Shown: positions 29,958 through 38,626 of the stretch, piece by piece | How positions within the stretch are numbered: the stretch's first letter is position 1 | Layout: each line of letters starts with the position of its first letter | NCBI GenBank assembly: GCA_900471605.1 | Contig: UCEY01000001.1 | Span: 62,001-126,000, forward strand | DNA from: Hyphomicrobiales bacterium | Lineage (GTDB): Bacteria; Pseudomonadota; Alphaproteobacteria; Rhizobiales; Rhizobiaceae | DNA length: 64,000 bases | Direction: 5' to 3' | Made by a program: the position numbers and the translations under genes | Notes under the pieces: model-generated | Told to the model about the DNA's origin: nothing | Seen by the model: only the letters and a program-made list of their open reading frames with translations | Database searches by the model: none

Positions 29958-30741
29958 GGGGGTTCCAATCCAGAAGTAAGGACAGCGGAGCCGGGTTACG
30001 GCTCTTCTCCAGGGTGAGTCTGAAAACAGGATGACCGATACTGCCGCCAAACACGGATCCATCCGGAAGGTGCCGGTGAGCCGCCAGCGCCGGTTCGACA
30101 AGGAAGCGGAACGAGGCGCTGCTCGCCTCCTCCTCTCCCGCATGCCGCAGCAGGAAAAGCGGCCGCCCCGCCGCCTTTGCCCTGAGACCCAGCCTGCGGC
30201 TTTCGGTGAGCCCGAAATGCTTAGGGTTTCCCCGGATTTCGAGAATGGTGGCGACAAGAGCCCCGCTGGCCACCGCGGTCTCTGCAAGCCACAAGGCATC
30301 GTCCAGCTTGCGCGGCGAGGCGTAGAGAATATCCCGCGAGCTCAACCCGAACTGCCTGAGGCCGACGGAATAGAGAATACCGGCTTCCTGCCCGGAGACG
30401 ACGTCGCCAATCCACAGAACCGGCGCTTCGCTCGGGTGCCTCGCTTTGAGGTGAGAGGCAAGCGAGAGAGCAAAACCGCTGGCTGCCCCGGCATCTCCCA
30501 TCAGGAGCGAGCGGATTTCCGTGATGCCGTCGAGCGGCAGGCCACCTTCCAACGCGGTGTCCATCTGCATTATGCCGAATGGCAGACGCGGTTGATTACC
30601 TTTAACTTTCTGCCCTTCCGGATCGGCGGCCGAGTCAGCCTGTTGCGCCGCGGCAAGCGCCGGCAGGCACTTTCCTTCCAGTCTGGCGATCTGTTCGCGC
30701 AGGGCAAAAAGCGTCTCCTGCGCCGTGGCGTGCTCAGCCAT
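29803..30741 (-). CDS. imuA: ImuA, RecA-like SOS mutasome protein
   Basis: From the ATG at 30741 (MAEHATAQETLFALREQIARLEG) the protein has 312 residues; GGAG lies 8 bases upstream. An alternative ATG is at 30759. It has a RecA/SulA-like fold with LPLDGITEIRSLLMGDAGAASGF in place of a Walker A and VLWIGDV as Walker B. The C-terminus ends with [18 protein letters not shown]. It is the first gene of the mutasome operon, directly behind the LexA box at 30764-30778. Confidence 0.93.
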   Translation of the reverse strand: MAEHATAQETLFALREQIARLEGKCLPALAAAQQADSAADPEGQKVKGNQPRLPFGIMQMDTALEGGLPLDGITEIRSLLMGDAGAASGFALSLASHLKARHPSEAPVLWIGDVVSGQEAGILYSVGLRQFGLSSRDILYASPRKLDDALWLAETAVASGALVATILEIRGNPKHFGLTESRRLGLRAKAAGRPLFLLRHAGEEEASSASFRFLVEPALAAHRHLPDGSVFGGSIGHPVFRLTLEKSRNPAPLSLLLDWNPHDRQFSLPRDAGEAFSFRKRPAHPGTRLPASADRQDRTPALGDVVALERAS

Positions 30742-30763
30742 GGCGTCAGCTCCATTCATACAT

Positions 30764-30778
30764 GTTCTCTTTATGTTC
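30764..30778 (-). promoter_or_regulatory. LexA (SOS) box upstream of imuA
   Basis: GTTCTCTTTATGTTC is a perfect GTTC-N7-GTTC direct repeat, the LexA operator of alphaproteobacteria. It lies 22 bases before the imuA ATG, where it would block the promoter. DNA damage should therefore induce imuA-imuB-dnaE2. Confidence 0.9.
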
Positions 30779-30913
30779 TTATGGATTCCAGAGGTGCCCG
30801 AAAGAGTCAACAGCCAAATCCTGGGAATCTTTTCCTCGGATCCTAGGCCGATGATTCTTCACTCGAAAAATATCGTGGGAGGTACTATATGGGCCTGATC
30901 AGAAGGAGAGCCT

Positions 30914-31351
30914 ATGGCCCGCATTGACCAGACCGACGATTGGCAGGATCGCCACGCGCCGACGATCAGCACGTTCGAGTCGCTGGCGATCGAAGCCTAT
31001 GGTCATTTGCCGGAGGAATTCCGGGCTCTCACCACCAATCTGACGATCGAGATCGAGGATTTCCCGGACGACGACGTTTTCGAGGACATGGCGCTCGAGA
31101 CGCCTTTCGACCTGCTCGGGCTTTTCGAGGGCCGCGGCATTTCCGAGCGTTTCAACATGGAAACGGGCGAATTGCCGAACCGCATCCGGCTTTATCGCCG
31201 GCCGATCCTCGATTACTGGGCGGAAAACGAGGAAACCCTGGGCGATATCATCACCCATGTGCTGATCCACGAGATCGGCCACCATTTCGGCCTCAGCGAC
31301 GACGACATGGAGCGTATCGAGGCCAGCGCCGAGGAAGCAGCCCAGCGCTGA
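30914..31351 (+). CDS. Minimal zincin-type metallopeptidase family protein
   Basis: The protein has 145 residues. The zinc site HEIGHHFGLSDDDM fits HExxH with the extended third ligand of the PF06262 (Zincin_1) family. An acidic N-terminal half includes EIEDFPDDD. AAGGAGAG precedes the ATG. These small proteins are widespread in alphaproteobacteria and actinobacteria, with no established substrate. The gene is divergent from imuA but has no visible LexA box on its own side. Confidence 0.85.
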   Translation: MARIDQTDDWQDRHAPTISTFESLAIEAYGHLPEEFRALTTNLTIEIEDFPDDDVFEDMALETPFDLLGLFEGRGISERFNMETGELPNRIRLYRRPILDYWAENEETLGDIITHVLIHEIGHHFGLSDDDMERIEASAEEAAQR

Positions 31352-31378
31352 TCCCGAACGCCGATCCACCGACTGCCG

Positions 31379-31585
31379 TTATTGCTCGCCGAGCTTCATT
31401 TCAGGATCGTAATCCTTACCGTGCACGGTTTTCGTCACCGCCTGACCGCATTGCATCTCGCCGGTCGTGGCGTTGAAGGCATAGGTCGGCGAACCGGACA
31501 GTTCCCAGCCCTTGTTCAGCGCCGCCGTCACCTTGTGGCAGAAGGAGGCATCGTCGGGACCGGTGAGGAAGCGATACAGTTTCAT
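31379..31585 (-). CDS. DUF1737 domain small protein
   Basis: The protein has 68 residues beginning MKLYRFLTGPDDASFCHKVT. The whole length fits the DUF1737 family, including the LNKGWELSGSPTYAFNATTG core. The ATG overlaps the stop of the CoA lyase (ATGA), which supports the start and translational coupling. A basic end with KTVHGKDYDPEMKLGEQ is visible. Function unknown. Confidence 0.8.
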   Translation of the reverse strand: MKLYRFLTGPDDASFCHKVTAALNKGWELSGSPTYAFNATTGEMQCGQAVTKTVHGKDYDPEMKLGEQ

Positions 31586-32484
31586 GGGGTTTTCTTTCGT
31601 TCCGCAATGATCCGGGCCTTGGCGGCAAGCTTTTCGGCCTCCACCAGATGCAGCCGTTCGACCATTTTGCCGCTCAGGTTGATGACGTTGAGATGTTGCG
31701 CCTGCGGTTCCGCAAAGGCGGCGATCACCGCTTTCGCCTCTTCCACGGCCAGGGGGTCCGGCCCGAAATACCGGTTGGCGGGTTCGATCTGGGCCGGATG
31801 GATCAGCATCTTGCCCGAAAAGCCCATGGCGCGGCCCTGCGCGCATTCCGCCTCGAAGGCTTCCGCATCCTTGAAATCGTTGAAGACGCTGTCGATCACG
31901 TCGATCCCATGGGCACGGCCGGCGAGCACGATCTGCATCAGCCATGGCACCAGATAGGTCCGGCCGGGCTGGGGCAGCACGCCCGTCTCCTTGCGCAGAT
32001 CGTTGAGGCCGACCACGAAACATTGAAGCCGCTCGTCCACGGGGGCAATCGCCGACGCGTTCAGGACGCCTTTCGGCGTTTCGATCATCGCCCAGATGGC
32101 GAGACTGTCCGGAACTCCGGCCTCGGAAAGCATATCCGCCACCGCCTGGACCTGAGACATGTGCTCGACCTTGGGGATCAGCACCGCGTCGGGAGAGACC
32201 TCGGTTACCAGATCCATATCGGCCTTGCCGAACTCGGTTTCGAGCGGGTTGATGCGGATGATGGTTTCCCTGCCCCGGAGCGGATTTTCAGTAAACAGCC
32301 GACGCAGGTTGTCGCGGGCTTCGGCCTTCTTTTCCGGCGCAACGGAATCTTCGAGGTCGAAGATCACCATATCGCAATCCAGCCCCTGCACCTTTTCCAG
32401 CGCCCTCGTATTGCCGGCCGGCACGCTCAGGATCGAGCGACGAAGATGAACGGAGGAATAATTGATATCGGTCAAGGCGGTCAT
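31582..32484 (-). CDS. HpcH/HpaI-family CoA ester lyase (CitE-like)
   Basis: From the ATG at 32484 the protein has 300 residues. Key family features are SILSVPAGNTRALEKV, the metal-binding FDLEDSVAP (Glu and Asp), RINPLET, and GFSGKMLIHPAQI near the C-terminus. Members cleave citryl-CoA, malyl-CoA or methylmalyl-CoA into acetyl- or propionyl-CoA plus a 2-oxoacid. Which one applies here is not resolved. It is cotranscribed with the DUF1737 gene. Confidence 0.85.
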   Translation of the reverse strand: MTALTDINYSSVHLRRSILSVPAGNTRALEKVQGLDCDMVIFDLEDSVAPEKKAEARDNLRRLFTENPLRGRETIIRINPLETEFGKADMDLVTEVSPDAVLIPKVEHMSQVQAVADMLSEAGVPDSLAIWAMIETPKGVLNASAIAPVDERLQCFVVGLNDLRKETGVLPQPGRTYLVPWLMQIVLAGRAHGIDVIDSVFNDFKDAEAFEAECAQGRAMGFSGKMLIHPAQIEPANRYFGPDPLAVEEAKAVIAAFAEPQAQHLNVINLSGKMVERLHLVEAEKLAAKARIIAERKKTP

Positions 32485-32591
32485 GGACGCTTTGTGCCAA
32501 TCTTTTTGGTCTGCGGCAATACCGCACCGCGCAAAGCCCTTGCAAGACAGGGCGAAAGGCCCCACATTCTTCGATGAGAAAGGTATATACC

Positions 32592-32819
32592 ATGCAAAAC
32601 ATCCGCGTATTCTTCGTCATCGTATCGGCCATTGCCGTGCTTGCCATGGCAGCGCTTCTGACCGCTTCACTGACCGTCGCCTTTGCCGGCATCCTTGCGG
32701 TTCTGTCCATCGGGCGGGCGCTTTCGGCACGGCTGAAGCAGGTTCCGGTGCGGGCCAAGGCGAGCAAGCGGGAAATGCGCGTCTGGAACGACGGCCGCGG
32801 CACGATTATCGACCTTTGA
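32592..32819 (+). CDS. Small single-span membrane protein
   Basis: The frame encodes 75 residues from the ATG at 32592, preceded by GAGAAAGG. The first 45 or so residues are very hydrophobic (RVFFVIVSAIAVLAMAALLT), followed by a basic tail (LSARLKQVPVRAKASKREM) and WNDGRGTIIDL. I do not recognise the family. The start at 32574 adds six residues. The gene is divergent from the CoA lyase and lies 141 bases before leuD. Confidence 0.65.
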   Translation: MQNIRVFFVIVSAIAVLAMAALLTASLTVAFAGILAVLSIGRALSARLKQVPVRAKASKREMRVWNDGRGTIIDL

Positions 32820-32960
32820 TGCTTTCGAAGCGGTAATTAAGACCAAATGCGCCGGTTTCCGGCGCCTCGGCGTACCGGTTCACGCCAAACAGGCCTTCAA
32901 ATCCGCGAGGATTTGCTTTATGGCAGCTTCCGCATATTAAGTCCCACGTGGAGGCAGATC

Positions 32961-33566
32961 ATGGAAAAGTTCACCAAGCTCACCGGCGTTGCCGCGCCGC
33001 TTCCGGTCATCAATATCGACACGGACATGATCATCCCGAAGGATTATCTCAAGACCATCAAGCGTACCGGTCTCGGCAAAGGTCTCTTTTCGGAAGCCCG
33101 TTACAAGGACGACGGTTCGGAAAATCCCGATTTCGTGCTGAACAAGCCGGCTTACCGCAACGCCAAGATTCTGGTTGCAGGCGATAATTTTGGCTGCGGT
33201 TCTTCCCGCGAGCATGCCCCTTGGGCGCTGCTCGACTTTGGCATCCGCTGCGTGATCTCCACCAGCTTCGCGGACATCTTCTACAATAACTGTTTCAAGA
33301 ACGGCATTCTGCCGATCGTGGTGAGCCCCGAAGACCTCGAAAAGCTGATGGACGACGCCGAACGCGGCTCGAACGCCATCCTCTCCATCGACCTCGAAGC
33401 CCAGGAAATCACCGGTCCGGATGGTGGCTCGGTCCATTTCGATATCGATCCGGGCCGCCGCCATATCCTGCTCGAAGGCCTTGACGACATTGCCTCGACG
33501 CTGAAGAGCGATGCCGCGATCAGCACTTTCGAAAACAAGAACCGAGCCGATCGCCCCTGGCTCTGA
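32961..33566 (+). CDS. leuD: 3-isopropylmalate dehydratase small subunit
   Basis: The protein has 201 residues from the ATG at 32961, preceded by [36 protein letters not shown] and [17 protein letters not shown] are LeuD hallmarks. With LeuC (not in this window) it isomerises isopropylmalate. A GCGCCGG/CCGGCGC hairpin lies at about 32849-32865 in its leader. It is followed after 16 bases by a RidA gene and then leuB. Confidence 0.97.
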   Translation: MEKFTKLTGVAAPLPVINIDTDMIIPKDYLKTIKRTGLGKGLFSEARYKDDGSENPDFVLNKPAYRNAKILVAGDNFGCGSSREHAPWALLDFGIRCVISTSFADIFYNNCFKNGILPIVVSPEDLEKLMDDAERGSNAILSIDLEAQEITGPDGGSVHFDIDPGRRHILLEGLDDIASTLKSDAAISTFENKNRADRPWL

Positions 33567-33582
33567 TTTCCGGAGCATCGTG

Positions 33583-33972
33583 ATGGTCAAGCGGATTTCC
33601 TCCGGATCGCCCTTCGAAGCGCGGATCGGCTATTCGCGCGCCGTGGTGGATCGCGACATGGTCTATGTCTCCGGCACGACCGGCTATGACTATGCCAAGA
33701 TGGAAATGCCCGCCGACGCGGCCGCCCAGACGCGCAATACGCTCGCGACCATCGAGAAGGCACTGAAAGAGGCCGGCAGTGGCCTCCAGGACGTCGTGCG
33801 GGTGCGCTACTATCTTACGGACATGGCTGACTACGATGCCATCGTCCAGGTTCTCGGTGAAACCTTCTCCGAGATCCGGCCTGCTGCGACCATGGTCGTC
33901 TGCGGCCTCACCACGCCGGAAATGAAAATCGAGATCGAAGTGACTGCCCGCATCGGTGCCGGCAGTCCCTAA
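33583..33972 (+). CDS. RidA family protein
   Basis: The protein has 129 residues from the ATG at 33583. It has the YjgF/YER057c/UK114 fold with [28 protein letters not shown] and [13 protein letters not shown]. The Arg of RPA, needed for imine hydrolysis, is conserved. RidA proteins hydrolyse reactive enamines/imines such as those made by threonine dehydratase, which would protect branched-chain amino acid synthesis. The position between leuD and leuB agrees with this. Confidence 0.87.
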   Translation: MVKRISSGSPFEARIGYSRAVVDRDMVYVSGTTGYDYAKMEMPADAAAQTRNTLATIEKALKEAGSGLQDVVRVRYYLTDMADYDAIVQVLGETFSEIRPAATMVVCGLTTPEMKIEIEVTARIGAGSP

Positions 33973-34081
33973 AGCCTTTTCCAGCCTCGTCCTTTGGCAG
34001 GCTCGGACGAGGTTTTGCCAGGCGCGGAGATCCCGCGCGGGAGGACGCGAGCCTGCGAAACCCGCAAGGACACCAAACGAT

Positions 34082-35191
34082 ATGGCAAAGAACCTCTTCC
34101 TCCTTCCCGGCGACGGCATCGGCCCCGAGGCCATGGGCGAAGTCCGCAAGATCATCGCCCATATGAACAGCGCCATGAAGGCCGATTTCATCCTCGACGA
34201 AGGCCTGGTCGGCGGCTGCGCCTACGACGCGCACGGCGCCGCCATTTCCGAAGAGGACATGGCCAAGGCGATGGCTGCTGACGCCGTGCTTTTCGGCGCC
34301 GTCGGCGGTCCGAAATGGGATGACGTTCCTTACGAGGTGCGCCCGGAAGCCGGCCTGCTGCGCCTGCGCAAGGACATGGAACTGTTCGCCAACCTGCGTC
34401 CCGCCATCTGCTATCCGGCGCTTGCTTCCGCTTCCTCGCTGAAGCCGGAACTGGTTGAAGGCCTCGACATCCTGATCATTCGCGAACTGACCGGCGGTGT
34501 CTATTTCGGCGAGCCGAAGACGATTACCGACCTCGGCAACGGCCAGAAGCGCGCCATCGACACGCAGGTCTATGACACCTACGAAATCGAGCGTATCGCC
34601 GGTGTCGCCTTCGAAATGGCGCGCACCCGCAAGAATACCGTCTGCTCGATGGAAAAGCGCAACGTCATGAAGTCCGGCGTGCTGTGGAACCAGGTCGTGA
34701 CGGCGACGCACAAGGAAAAGTATTCCGACGTCAAGCTGGAACACATGCTGGCAGATGCCGGCGGCATGCAGCTCGTGCGGGCCCCAAAACAGTTCGACGT
34801 GATCGTCACCGACAACCTGTTCGGCGACATGCTCTCCGACGTCGCGGCCATGCTGACCGGCTCGCTCGGCATGCTGCCTTCCGCCTCGCTCGGCGCGCCC
34901 GACGCCAAGACCGGCAAACGCAAGGCGCTTTACGAGCCGGTGCACGGTTCGGCGCCTGATATCGCCGGCACCGGCGTTGCCAATCCGATCGCCATGATCG
35001 CTTCGTTCGCCATGTGCCTGCGTTATTCCTTCAACATGGTCACGGAAGCCGACAACCTTGAAAAGGCGATCGCCAACGTGCTGGATCAGGGTATCCGCAC
35101 CGGCGACATCATGGCCGAAGGCGCCCGCAAGGTCGGCACCGCAGAAATGGGCGATGCGATCCTCAAGGAATTCGTCAGCCTTTCCGCCTGA
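34082..35191 (+). CDS. leuB: 3-isopropylmalate dehydrogenase
   Basis: The protein has 369 residues. [18 protein letters not shown] at the start, the substrate loop [34 protein letters not shown] (metal-binding Asp residues) and [20 protein letters not shown] are standard. It oxidises and decarboxylates 3-isopropylmalate with NAD in leucine synthesis. An atypical 109-base spacer, which contains inverted GGACGCGAGCC-like sequence, separates it from ridA. Confidence 0.97.
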   Translation: MAKNLFLLPGDGIGPEAMGEVRKIIAHMNSAMKADFILDEGLVGGCAYDAHGAAISEEDMAKAMAADAVLFGAVGGPKWDDVPYEVRPEAGLLRLRKDMELFANLRPAICYPALASASSLKPELVEGLDILIIRELTGGVYFGEPKTITDLGNGQKRAIDTQVYDTYEIERIAGVAFEMARTRKNTVCSMEKRNVMKSGVLWNQVVTATHKEKYSDVKLEHMLADAGGMQLVRAPKQFDVIVTDNLFGDMLSDVAAMLTGSLGMLPSASLGAPDAKTGKRKALYEPVHGSAPDIAGTGVANPIAMIASFAMCLRYSFNMVTEADNLEKAIANVLDQGIRTGDIMAEGARKVGTAEMGDAILKEFVSLSA

Positions 35192-35201
35192 CACACCGAT
35201 C

Positions 35202-35233
35202 GGTGCCTTTCCGCCGCAGGGCGAAAAGGCACC
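35202..35233 (+). terminator. Hairpin after leuB
   Basis: GGTGCCTTTC pairs with GAAAAGGCACC (one bulged base) with an inner CGCC/GGCG stem. No T tract follows. It lies 10 bases after leuB and may stabilise the 3' end. Confidence 0.45.
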
Positions 35234-35326
35234 TCGGCATTTGGCGTTCGGCATCCTGCTACCCATATCGCGAAATCTATGGGAAGAAGCGGCGCGGGAT
35301 CGGTCCCGCGCCACGGATAAAGGCCG

Positions 35327-36139
35327 ATGAAACGGACAATCGAAAAACTGAAACATCGGCGGTATCGCCATCCATCCGGCCCACCGGCTCCGCGCTGGCT
35401 GTCTTTTGCGCTGGTCACGATCAACCTGATCCTGATCGCCTTCTTCCTGCTCGATGCGCCGGTCGGTTCATATGCCGCCCATACGCCCAACCTACTTCTG
35501 CCGATCGGCAAGGCGATCACCGATTTCGGTACGTCCGGCTGGATCCTGTTTGGGGCGGCGATCCTCTTTTTCGAAGCGCTTGCCGTCACCCGGTTGGCAC
35601 AAAGCCTGAAAGCCCGCTTCCAGGCGATGCTGGTCAGCCATATCGCGATCTACATCTTTGTGGCCGTCGCCGGGTCGGGCCTTCTCGTCAATCTGCTGAA
35701 GCGCATCATCGGGCGCGCGCGCCCCGGTCTTTACGAACAATGGGGCTTTCACGGCTTCAATCCGTTTTCCGGCTCCCGGTTCGAGAGCTTCCCTTCGGGC
35801 CACGCGACCACGGTCGGTGCCTTCCTGATGGCACTGGCGCTGCTTGCGCCGCGCTACCGCCTGTTCTTTCTGATCATGAGCCTCTGGCTCGGTTTTTCCC
35901 GGGTCATCGTCGGAGCCCATTATCCGAGCGACGTGATTGCAGGCCTCTCCTTCGGCGCCTGGTTCTCGGTGATCATGGCAATCGTCTTTTCCCGTTACGG
36001 GCTGCTCTTCCGGCAGGAACCGGACGGTTGGCCGGTTCTGCGCCGGCCCATCCCTTTCCTTTTGCGCCCCGACCGGACGAGCATGCCATTCCCGCCCCGC
36101 GGCGTGCCGCCGAAGCGAGAGGCCGAAAAGGCCGAATGA
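35327..36139 (+). CDS. PAP2-family membrane phosphatase
   Basis: The protein has 270 residues with six membrane helices. The three-part PAP2 signature is complete: KRIIGRARP, FPSGHATT and SRVIVGAHYPSDV. These acid phosphatases act on lipid phosphates or undecaprenyl diphosphate at the membrane surface. The basic ends (MKRTIEKLKHRRYRHP and RPDRTSMPFPPRG) should face the cytoplasm. The gene stands 135 bases after leuB and is closed by a strong terminator. Confidence 0.88.
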   Translation: MKRTIEKLKHRRYRHPSGPPAPRWLSFALVTINLILIAFFLLDAPVGSYAAHTPNLLLPIGKAITDFGTSGWILFGAAILFFEALAVTRLAQSLKARFQAMLVSHIAIYIFVAVAGSGLLVNLLKRIIGRARPGLYEQWGFHGFNPFSGSRFESFPSGHATTVGAFLMALALLAPRYRLFFLIMSLWLGFSRVIVGAHYPSDVIAGLSFGAWFSVIMAIVFSRYGLLFRQEPDGWPVLRRPIPFLLRPDRTSMPFPPRGVPPKREAEKAE

Positions 36140-36150
36140 CCAGGCCAGCG

Positions 36151-36188
36151 AAAAGCCCGGCGAAGTGAACTTCGCCGGGCTTTTTTGT
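36151..36188. terminator. Terminator between PAP2 and MHS transporter genes
   Basis: AAAAGCCCGGCGAAG pairs with CTTCGCCGGGCTTTT around TGAA and is followed by TTGTTT. It can act on both convergent genes. Confidence 0.9.
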
Positions 36189-36237
36189 TTGACGGGATTC
36201 TCCAGGAACCCCGGGGCAGGGAACCAAATCTTCCCGC

Positions 36238-38121
36238 TTACTCGGCGTGGATGTCCCGATCCTTGGTTTCCGGAAGGAACAGGACGCCGATGACCAGCGT
36301 GATTGCCGCGAAGACGATCGGATACCACAGGCCGTAGTAGATATTGCCGGCGGCCGCGCTCATCGCGAAGGCCGTTGCCGGAAGCAGACCGCCGAACCAG
36401 CCGTTGCCGATGTGATAGGGCAGCGACATGCCGGTATAGCGGATGCGGGTCGGGAAGAGTTCGACCAGCAGGGCGGCGATCGGGCCGTAGACCATCGTCA
36501 CATAGAGTACCAGGACGAACAGGATGGCGATCGTGCCGATCCAGTTCACACGGGCCGGATCGGCGGACATCGTGAACGCACCGCCCTTGGCGATCGTATA
36601 GACCGGCATGTCGGTGACGCCCTTCGCTTCGTCTGCGGTGAGCAGCTTCTGGCTGACGAGGTCGGCCGCAGGAACGGACGTCTTTTCGCCGCCGCGAACG
36701 GAAGCGGCATTGAGAGCGAGTTCCGGATTGGCGGCGATGAAGGCATCGAGCTTGGAATCCGCCACCTTGATCGCACCGCGGGTCAGCGGATAACCGGCAT
36801 CGTGAAGTGCGACGTTGACGCCCTTTTCGAAGGCGCGCTGCTTGGCGGCGGCATCGGCGCCGGCGGCGACCGCGTCATAGCTGGTGATGCTCTTGCCAGC
36901 GATCTTCACCGTAGCCGGCTGGCCGGCGGGACCTACGACCACTTCGTAAGGCACCGAGTTGCGGGTGAGGAACGACGTGGCGATATCGCAGGAGCTGGTG
37001 AACTTCGACGTACCGGTCGGGTTGAACTGGAATTTGCAGTCCGCCGGGTCGGCCGTGACCGTCGCCTTGATCGTCGCCTGGGCTTCGGCAAGTGCGGGGT
37101 TCGCCATCGAGGTCATTGCCTTGAAGAGCGGGAAATACGTCACGGCGGCGATCAGCAGGCCCGCCATGATGATCGGCTTGCGGCCGATCTTGTCCGAAAG
37201 GCCACCGAAGATGACGAAGAACGGCGTGCCGAGGAAGAGCGCGATGGCGACCATGATGTTGGCCGACTGGAGATCGACCTTCAGCACGTTCTGCAGGAAG
37301 AACAGCGCGTAGAACTGGCCGCCGTACCAGACGACCGCCTGGCCCATCGTGGCGCCCAGAAGGGCGATGATGGCGATCTTGGCGTTGCGCCAGGTGCCGA
37401 AGGCTTCCGTCAGCGGAGCTTTGGAGCCCTTGCCTTCTTCCTTCATCTTCTTAAACGCCGGAGATTCGTTCATTTTCAGACGGATCCAGACGGAAACGCC
37501 GAGCAGAGCGACCGAGACGAGGAACGGGATGCGCCAGCCCCATGCCGCGAACGCAGTGGCACCCATGATCCACTGAACGAAGACGATGACGATCAGCGAC
37601 AGGAACAGACCGAGCGTCGCGGTCGTCTGGATCCACGAGGTGAAATAACCGCGCCGCCCGTTTGGCGCATGTTCAGCCACGTAGGTCGCGGCACCGCCGT
37701 ATTCGCCGCCGAGCGCGAGGCCCTGCAGGAGGCGCAGGATGATCAGGATGATCGGAGCTGCGATGCCGATCGTCGCGGCGCCCGGCAGGACGCCGACCAG
37801 GAAGGTCGACATGCCCATGATCAGGATGGTCATGAGGAAGGTATATTTGCGGCCGACGAGGTCGCCGAGGCGGCCGAAGACCAGCGCGCCGAAGGGGCGG
37901 ACCAGGAAGCCGGCAGCAAACGCGAGCAGCGTGAAGATGTTGCGCGTCGCTTCCGGATACTGGGTAAAGTAGGTCGCGCCGATATAGGTCGCGAGCGAGC
38001 CGTAGAGATAAAAATCATACCATTCGAATACGGTGCCGAGCGAAGAAGCGAAGATGACCTTCTTCTCCTCCCGCGTCATCGGTGAGGCCTTTGTGCTCAC
38101 CCCCGTTGCGACATTTGCCAT
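36238..38121 (-). CDS. MHS-family MFS transporter with large inserted domain
   Basis: The protein has 627 residues, well above the 430-550 usual for metabolite:H+ symporters. The N-terminal half is typical: SLGTVFEWYDFYLYGSLATY, FGALVFGRLGDLVGRKYTFL, and LQGLALGGEYGGAATYVAEHAP. After FGGLSDKIGRKPIIMAGLL an insertion of about 170 residues (roughly 355-525) interrupts the C-terminal half. It is polar, probably periplasmic, and holds two cysteines 15 residues apart (DPADCKFQF and SSCDIA). The remaining helices start at NWIGTIAILFVLVLYVTM. Substrates of this family include organic acids, shikimate and betaine, and the one here is unknown. Confidence 0.87.
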   Translation of the reverse strand: MANVATGVSTKASPMTREEKKVIFASSLGTVFEWYDFYLYGSLATYIGATYFTQYPEATRNIFTLLAFAAGFLVRPFGALVFGRLGDLVGRKYTFLMTILIMGMSTFLVGVLPGAATIGIAAPIILIILRLLQGLALGGEYGGAATYVAEHAPNGRRGYFTSWIQTTATLGLFLSLIVIVFVQWIMGATAFAAWGWRIPFLVSVALLGVSVWIRLKMNESPAFKKMKEEGKGSKAPLTEAFGTWRNAKIAIIALLGATMGQAVVWYGGQFYALFFLQNVLKVDLQSANIMVAIALFLGTPFFVIFGGLSDKIGRKPIIMAGLLIAAVTYFPLFKAMTSMANPALAEAQATIKATVTADPADCKFQFNPTGTSKFTSSCDIATSFLTRNSVPYEVVVGPAGQPATVKIAGKSITSYDAVAAGADAAAKQRAFEKGVNVALHDAGYPLTRGAIKVADSKLDAFIAANPELALNAASVRGGEKTSVPAADLVSQKLLTADEAKGVTDMPVYTIAKGGAFTMSADPARVNWIGTIAILFVLVLYVTMVYGPIAALLVELFPTRIRYTGMSLPYHIGNGWFGGLLPATAFAMSAAAGNIYYGLWYPIVFAAITLVIGVLFLPETKDRDIHAE

Positions 38122-38341
38122 TGTCGTCCTCCCTCAAGATGAAACTCGCGTGCCGGCTCCGGCCCGTTTCCCTCCTGGGCCGGATATGGCGACGCATTGT
38201 CGCAGATTGACAGAATTCAAGCGCCAAGAAGAGGGATGCTTTGGGATTATGACTTTCGTCTAATATCACGCTTGCCGTGCAGGACGGATGTTGCGGCGCG
38301 CAATGAGCGCAATGCAGCGCAGCACCTGCGTCAGCCATCGC

Positions 38342-38369
38342 TTGACTCGTTGCGAAAATCTTCTAAACA
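38342..38369 (+). promoter_or_regulatory. Promoter of the asd leader
   Basis: TTGACT at 38342-38347 and TAAACA at 38364-38369 with a 16-base spacer. The expected start, near 38376, is about 20 bases before the ATG of the leader peptide. Confidence 0.55.
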
Positions 38370-38394
38370 GCTTCGCGAACGGGAAAACACCCAC

Positions 38395-38514
38395 ATGCGC
38401 GCCTGCGAATTCAATCTCGCTGCCTCCGCACTGCCGGCTATGCAAGCCGCGCGGTGGATGTGTGTTTCCGCTTTCTCCAAAACCAAGGCCAAAACGACGA
38501 CGAAAACCGTCTGA
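38395..38514 (+). CDS. Lys/Thr-rich leader peptide upstream of asd
   Basis: A 39-codon frame starts with ATG at 38395 (MRACEFNLAASALP) and ends with SKTKAKTTTKTV before TGA. The last 12 codons contain four Lys and five Thr, the end products of the pathway that asd feeds. It lies directly behind a promoter-like sequence, 112 bases before asd. Two GC-rich hairpins follow (CCCCGG/CCGGGG at 38536-38551 and CCGCGG/CCGCGG at 38562-38580). This is the layout of a ribosome-mediated attenuator. No T tract follows either hairpin, so termination might be Rho-dependent or the control might act on translation. Confidence 0.45.
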   Translation: MRACEFNLAASALPAMQAARWMCVSAFSKTKAKTTTKTV

Positions 38515-38535
38515 CGTCTCTGGCCGCCGCTCTCT

Positions 38536-38580
38536 CCCCGGATGGCCGGGGACAAGGAATTCCGCGGACTTCAACCGCGG
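38536..38580 (+). promoter_or_regulatory. Paired hairpins in asd leader
   Basis: CCCCGG-ATGG-CCGGGG (38536-38551) and CCGCGG-ACTTCAA-CCGCGG (38562-38580) lie between the leader peptide stop and the asd start. GGCCGCCGC just upstream (38522-38530) could pair with the CGCGG of the second hairpin, giving alternative folds. Confidence 0.4.
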
Positions 38581-38626
38581 CTTCCCCCTCACCGGAAACG
38601 AGGAGAGACAGAAAGAGAGCAAAAAA

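Noticed and set aside
32849..32865. Riboswitch or attenuator in the leuD leader
   Set aside because: A single GCGCCGG/CCGGCGC hairpin is present but no leader peptide with Leu codons and no T tract.
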